Of a stretch of DNA of 64,000 nt, positions 61,685-64,000 are shown piece after piece. Source of the DNA: Rhodococcus sp. CH91 (GTDB lineage: Bacteria; Actinomycetota; Actinomycetes; Mycobacteriales; Mycobacteriaceae). The notes beneath the pieces were generated by a model that saw only the letters and a program-made list of their open reading frames with translations, did not search any database and was not told the origin of the DNA. The stretch's first letter is position 1. Every line of letters begins with the position of its first letter. Location: NCBI RefSeq assembly GCF_022554085.1, contig NZ_JAKFYR010000008.1:124001-188000 (forward strand). The letters are read 5' to 3'. Both the position numbers and the translations under genes were made by a program.

Positions 61685-63277
61685 CTACGAGAACAGCACC
61701 TTGCGTGCCGCTTTCCGGACGCGACGGGTGATCGGCGCGGTGCGCGCACTGTCGGCGAGTGCGGCATGAGCGGCATTCCAACCACCCATGCCGTGGACTC
61801 CCCCGCCCGGATGTGCGCTCGCGCTGGCGAGATACACGCCTTCCACGGGGGTTCGTGCTCCCCCGAAACCGGGCGTGGGCCGCAGGAACAGCTGCTGGTA
61901 TATCTGCGCCGTCCCACCGTTGACCGCGCCACCGGCGAGATTCGCGTCGGCCGCTTCGAGGTCGCCGGGTCGCTGGACGTGTCGTCCGACCACTCCCGCG
62001 CCGAAACCCGGTGCGTAGGATTCCAATTGCGCGTCGACCCGTGCGGCCAGATGGTCGGCGGCCGCGTCGTCGGTAACCCCCCGGGGCAGATGCGTGTAGG
62101 CCCAGCAACTTTCGGTTCCCTCAGGCGACCTCGTCGCGTCCGTGGTGGTCATCTGACCGAACAGCAGGAAGGGTGATTCGGGAACGACACCGGTCGACAG
62201 ATCGGCCGACCATCGGATCATCGCGTTCGTATCGGCACCGACATGGACGGTGCCGGCCCCGCTCAGCGAGGGCGATCGCCACGGAACAGGCCGGTGGAGA
62301 GCATAATTCACCTTCACCACCGGGGTGTCCCATTCGAATCGGCGAAGGTCGTCGAGCACCCGTGCACCGACGGCATCTGCCGGAAGCAGGCGCGTGTACA
62401 GAGCGGGAGCCGAGACATCCGCGATCACCGCGCGTCGCACCTTCACGCGGTCGCCCCCTGCCGTACGCACCGCGGAAACCGATCCGGTCTCCACCTCCAC
62501 GCCGACCACCGGCGAATTGCACATCACCTGGGCTCCCGCCGATTCGCAACGCCGGACCAGCGCGTCCGTGAGCGCCCCGGCACCGCCGACCGGCGCAGGA
62601 AAACCGACATCCTGCGCAAGCATGGTCAGGATGTAGCCCATGACTCCGCTGCCCGGAGCGTCCGGAGGGGTGTCGGCATGCATCGCATTGCCGAGGAGCA
62701 GCAGACGCGCCGCCGACCCACCGAAGAGTTCGGCGGACATCCGCGTCACGGGCAGCGCGAGCATGCGTGCATAACGCAGGAGTTCCCCCGTCTTCATCCT
62801 CCGCAGCAGGTCCATGGAACCACGGACAGGAGGGAACGGACCGAGCAGCAGTTCGAGCAGCGCATCCCGAACCTGCGCCCACTGCTCGACGACGGCCAGC
62901 CACGCCGCCCCGTCGCCCACGCAGCGGCGCTCGAGATCGGCCGCAGTGTCCGCCGGATCGGGCGACACGACGATCGCGTCGTCGTCGTCCGGCCCCAGAG
63001 GATGCCCGAACGCTTTGGGTGAGCGCGCCCACCGGAGACCATGGGATTCCAGCTCCAGCGCCCGGAAGGCCGGTGAGACGACACCGAGCGGATAGAACGC
63101 GCTGAACAGATCGGCGCGGAAACCGGGATGCAATTCCGCGCTGCGCACCGCCCCGCCGGGTTCGGGCTGTTGTTCGAGCACGAGAACGTCCCACCCCGCG
63201 TCGGCGAGTGCCGCGGCGGCCGTCAGACCGTTCGGCCCGGCCCCGATGACGACCGCATCGACTGTGGATCCGTTCAT
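61685..63277 (-). CDS. FAD-dependent phytoene-desaturase-like oxidoreductase
   Basis: A 530-residue flavoprotein: VDAVVIGAGPNGLTAAAALA, DVLVLEQQPEPGGAVRSAEL, HPGFRADLFSAFYPLG, QDVGFPAPVGGAGALTDALV, and the C-terminal FAD segment VEGVYLASASAHPGGGVHGM followed by GGWNAAHAAL. It belongs to the carotene-desaturase/CrtI-like group, many of which are not carotenoid enzymes. ATG at 63277 overlaps the SRPBCC gene stop (ATGA). It ends shortly before the methyltransferase operon promoter. Confidence 0.88.
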   Translation of the reverse strand: MNGSTVDAVVIGAGPNGLTAAAALADAGWDVLVLEQQPEPGGAVRSAELHPGFRADLFSAFYPLGVVSPAFRALELESHGLRWARSPKAFGHPLGPDDDDAIVVSPDPADTAADLERRCVGDGAAWLAVVEQWAQVRDALLELLLGPFPPVRGSMDLLRRMKTGELLRYARMLALPVTRMSAELFGGSAARLLLLGNAMHADTPPDAPGSGVMGYILTMLAQDVGFPAPVGGAGALTDALVRRCESAGAQVMCNSPVVGVEVETGSVSAVRTAGGDRVKVRRAVIADVSAPALYTRLLPADAVGARVLDDLRRFEWDTPVVKVNYALHRPVPWRSPSLSGAGTVHVGADTNAMIRWSADLSTGVVPESPFLLFGQMTTTDATRSPEGTESCWAYTHLPRGVTDDAAADHLAARVDAQLESYAPGFGAGVVGRHVQRPGDLEAADANLAGGAVNGGTAQIYQQLFLRPTPGFGGARTPVEGVYLASASAHPGGGVHGMGGWNAAHAALADSARTAPITRRVRKAARKVLFS

Positions 63278-63717
63278 TCCGTGGCACCCTCGGCGAGAAG
63301 CGCCAGGCGTCGCAGGCATTCCCGGTTGCGCGGCAACACCATCTCCTCCTGTATCCGATCGGGGACGGCGGCATAGGGTCCGGAGACGACGTGCTCGGCC
63401 ATCGTGATGTGGGTACCGCCGTCGCGGCCCCGCTCGAGGGTGATCGCTATTTCGGCCTTACCGAACAACCAGGCGCGTGCGCGCAGCACCAGTTCCCGTT
63501 CGGGCACCATGGCGCGGACCTCGGTGCGGTCGTCGAGCAGCAGGGGCCAGAGCCCCACCGAGTGGTGGATACGCGCTCCCGGTGCGGGCCACGTGGTGTC
63601 CACCGCCCGGATACGTGACGCGCCCACTACCCACGAGGCGTATCGCCAGCCGTCCGCCAGGATCCCCCAGACCTGTTCCGGTGTCGCCGGTGCTTCGATC
63701 GTCGCGATCCTGGCCAT
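63274..63717 (-). CDS. SRPBCC-family (polyketide cyclase-like) protein
   Basis: A 147-residue START-like ligand-binding protein: ATIEAPATPEQVWGILADGW, RYASWVVGASRIRAVDTTWP, RIHHSVGLWPLLLDDRTEVR and THITMAEHVVSGPYAAVPDR. ATG at 63717 with GAGGAGCG upstream. It is coupled to the desaturase-like gene by a 4-bp overlap; a hydrophobic substrate handed between them is a reasonable inference. Promoter GTGT-N16-GGGTAT upstream. Confidence 0.86.
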   Translation of the reverse strand: MARIATIEAPATPEQVWGILADGWRYASWVVGASRIRAVDTTWPAPGARIHHSVGLWPLLLDDRTEVRAMVPERELVLRARAWLFGKAEIAITLERGRDGGTHITMAEHVVSGPYAAVPDRIQEEMVLPRNRECLRRLALLAEGATE

Positions 63718-63762
63718 GCCCGCTCCTCATCCTCTGGACGACAGCTCGCTTGCGGCAGACGC

Positions 63763-63788
63763 ATACCCCGCCGCCGCACAGGTCACAC
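63763..63788 (-). promoter_or_regulatory. Candidate SigF/SigB-type promoter of the SRPBCC-desaturase pair
   Basis: On the minus strand GTGT (63788-63785), 16 bases, GGGTAT (63768-63763). Confidence 0.5.
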
Positions 63789-63796
63789 GGAAGCGC

Positions 63797-63822
63797 GTGT
63801 CACCGCTGTTCGGAGGGGGTAT
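63797..63822 (+). promoter_or_regulatory. Candidate SigF/SigB-type promoter of the PfkB gene
   Basis: GTGT (63797-63800), 16 bases, GGGTAT (63817-63822), ten bases before the ATG. It mirrors the divergent promoter at 63763-63788. Confidence 0.5.
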
Positions 63823-63832
63823 ACGGGCGGGC

Positions 63833-64000
63833 ATGGAACCCGAGAATCCCTCCGCGAACCCGTACGCCTTCGTCTTCGCTCCGTCGCCTCTGCTGACAGT
63901 GACGCTCGAGCAGGCGCCCGATGGAAGCACCGAACTGCACGTCCACCCGGGCGGTCAGGGCTTCTGGATCGGACGCATGGCGTCGACCCTGGGAATGGAC
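63833..64000 (+). CDS. PfkB-family hexose kinase, N-terminal fragment
   Basis: Only the first 56 codons are in the window, from ATG 63833: AFVFAPSPLLTVTLEQAPDG, then STELHVHPGGQGFWIGRMAS and TLGMD. The strand-loop with HPGGQG matches the N-terminal substrate-binding region of 1-phosphofructokinase/PfkB-type kinases. Relatives of this type occur in dormancy/stress regulons of mycobacteria (Rv2029c, recalled), consistent with the promoter type and location. The rest of the gene lies beyond 64000. Confidence 0.8.
   Translation, partial: MEPENPSANPYAFVFAPSPLLTVTLEQAPDGSTELHVHPGGQGFWIGRMASTLGMD

Overview
The window is high-GC actinobacterial chromosome, most likely Rhodococcus or a close relative in Mycobacteriales. 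The main reasons are a mycothiol glycosyltransferase (mshA), a fused uroporphyrinogen methylase/synthase in a rex-hemA-hemC-hemD-hemB run, a SenX3-RegX3 pair beside phosphoglycerate mutase, a lysine-rich HbhA-like protein, a short secreted Rpf and the 33-residue ribosomal protein bS22. From about 1 to 52 kb the gene order follows the M. tuberculosis Rv0472c-Rv0524 segment (recalled from knowledge, not computed here), with local insertions. I saw no rRNA, tRNA, insertion sequence, prophage or CRISPR array.

Layout. 1-1.1 kb: the first 366 codons of hemL. 1.2-3.2 kb: an acyl-CoA oxidase-like flavoenzyme. 3.2-10.8 kb (minus strand): glutaredoxin-like protein, rex, hemA, hemC, hemD, hemB and small membrane proteins, with 4-bp stop/start overlaps and a Rex operator upstream of rex. 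11-16 kb: HAD phosphatase, acyltransferase/SDR pair, bS22, BldC/excisionase-like HTH protein, proC. 16-21 kb: thioesterase/MerR pair with a 20-bp palindromic operator, a TIM-barrel protein, a Pro/Ala-rich membrane protein and a Ppx/GppA phosphatase. 21-25 kb: conserved cysteine-rich protein, regX3, senX3, gpm. 25-33 kb: Tat-exported flavin oxidoreductase, 4-coumarate-CoA-ligase-like enzyme, rpf with a long leader, then YbjN/mshA/hydrolase/MFS as one coupled unit. 33-44 kb: tocopherol-cyclase-like protein, ROK and TetR regulators, SDR, DUF2804, murB, two tandem DUF2505 proteins, a methyltransferase, an AbiEi-like protein, an LmeA-like protein and deoC. 44-52 kb: GNAT/methyltransferase, purU, hydrolase, AurF-like diiron enzyme, DUF2516, hbhA, XRE regulator, DUF445, TetR.

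The most interesting stretch is 52.7-64 kb. It carries a PPK2-type polyphosphate kinase, a RibD-like reductase with an AraC regulator, an SDR, a haem-oxygenase-fold iron enzyme, two related tiny membrane proteins, Dps, a 51-residue hydrophobic peptide, a CDGSH iron-sulfur protein with a HemK2-like methyltransferase, a carotenoid-type flavoprotein with an SRPBCC partner, and the start of a PfkB kinase. From 56.8 to 63.8 kb I can read about eight sites resembling the SigF/SigB general-stress promoter (GTTT, 16-17 bases, GGGTAT). This suggests a general-stress/iron-redox island, with several messages that look leaderless.

Other regulatory signals are perfect CRP/GlxR palindromes upstream of the acyl-CoA ligase and rpf, near-perfect ones at 42.6 and 54.3 kb, a PHO-box-like repeat upstream of senX3, and two loci where a short hairpin spanning a stop codon has been tandemly duplicated. 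All functional statements come from reading protein and DNA motifs by eye; no database search was run.
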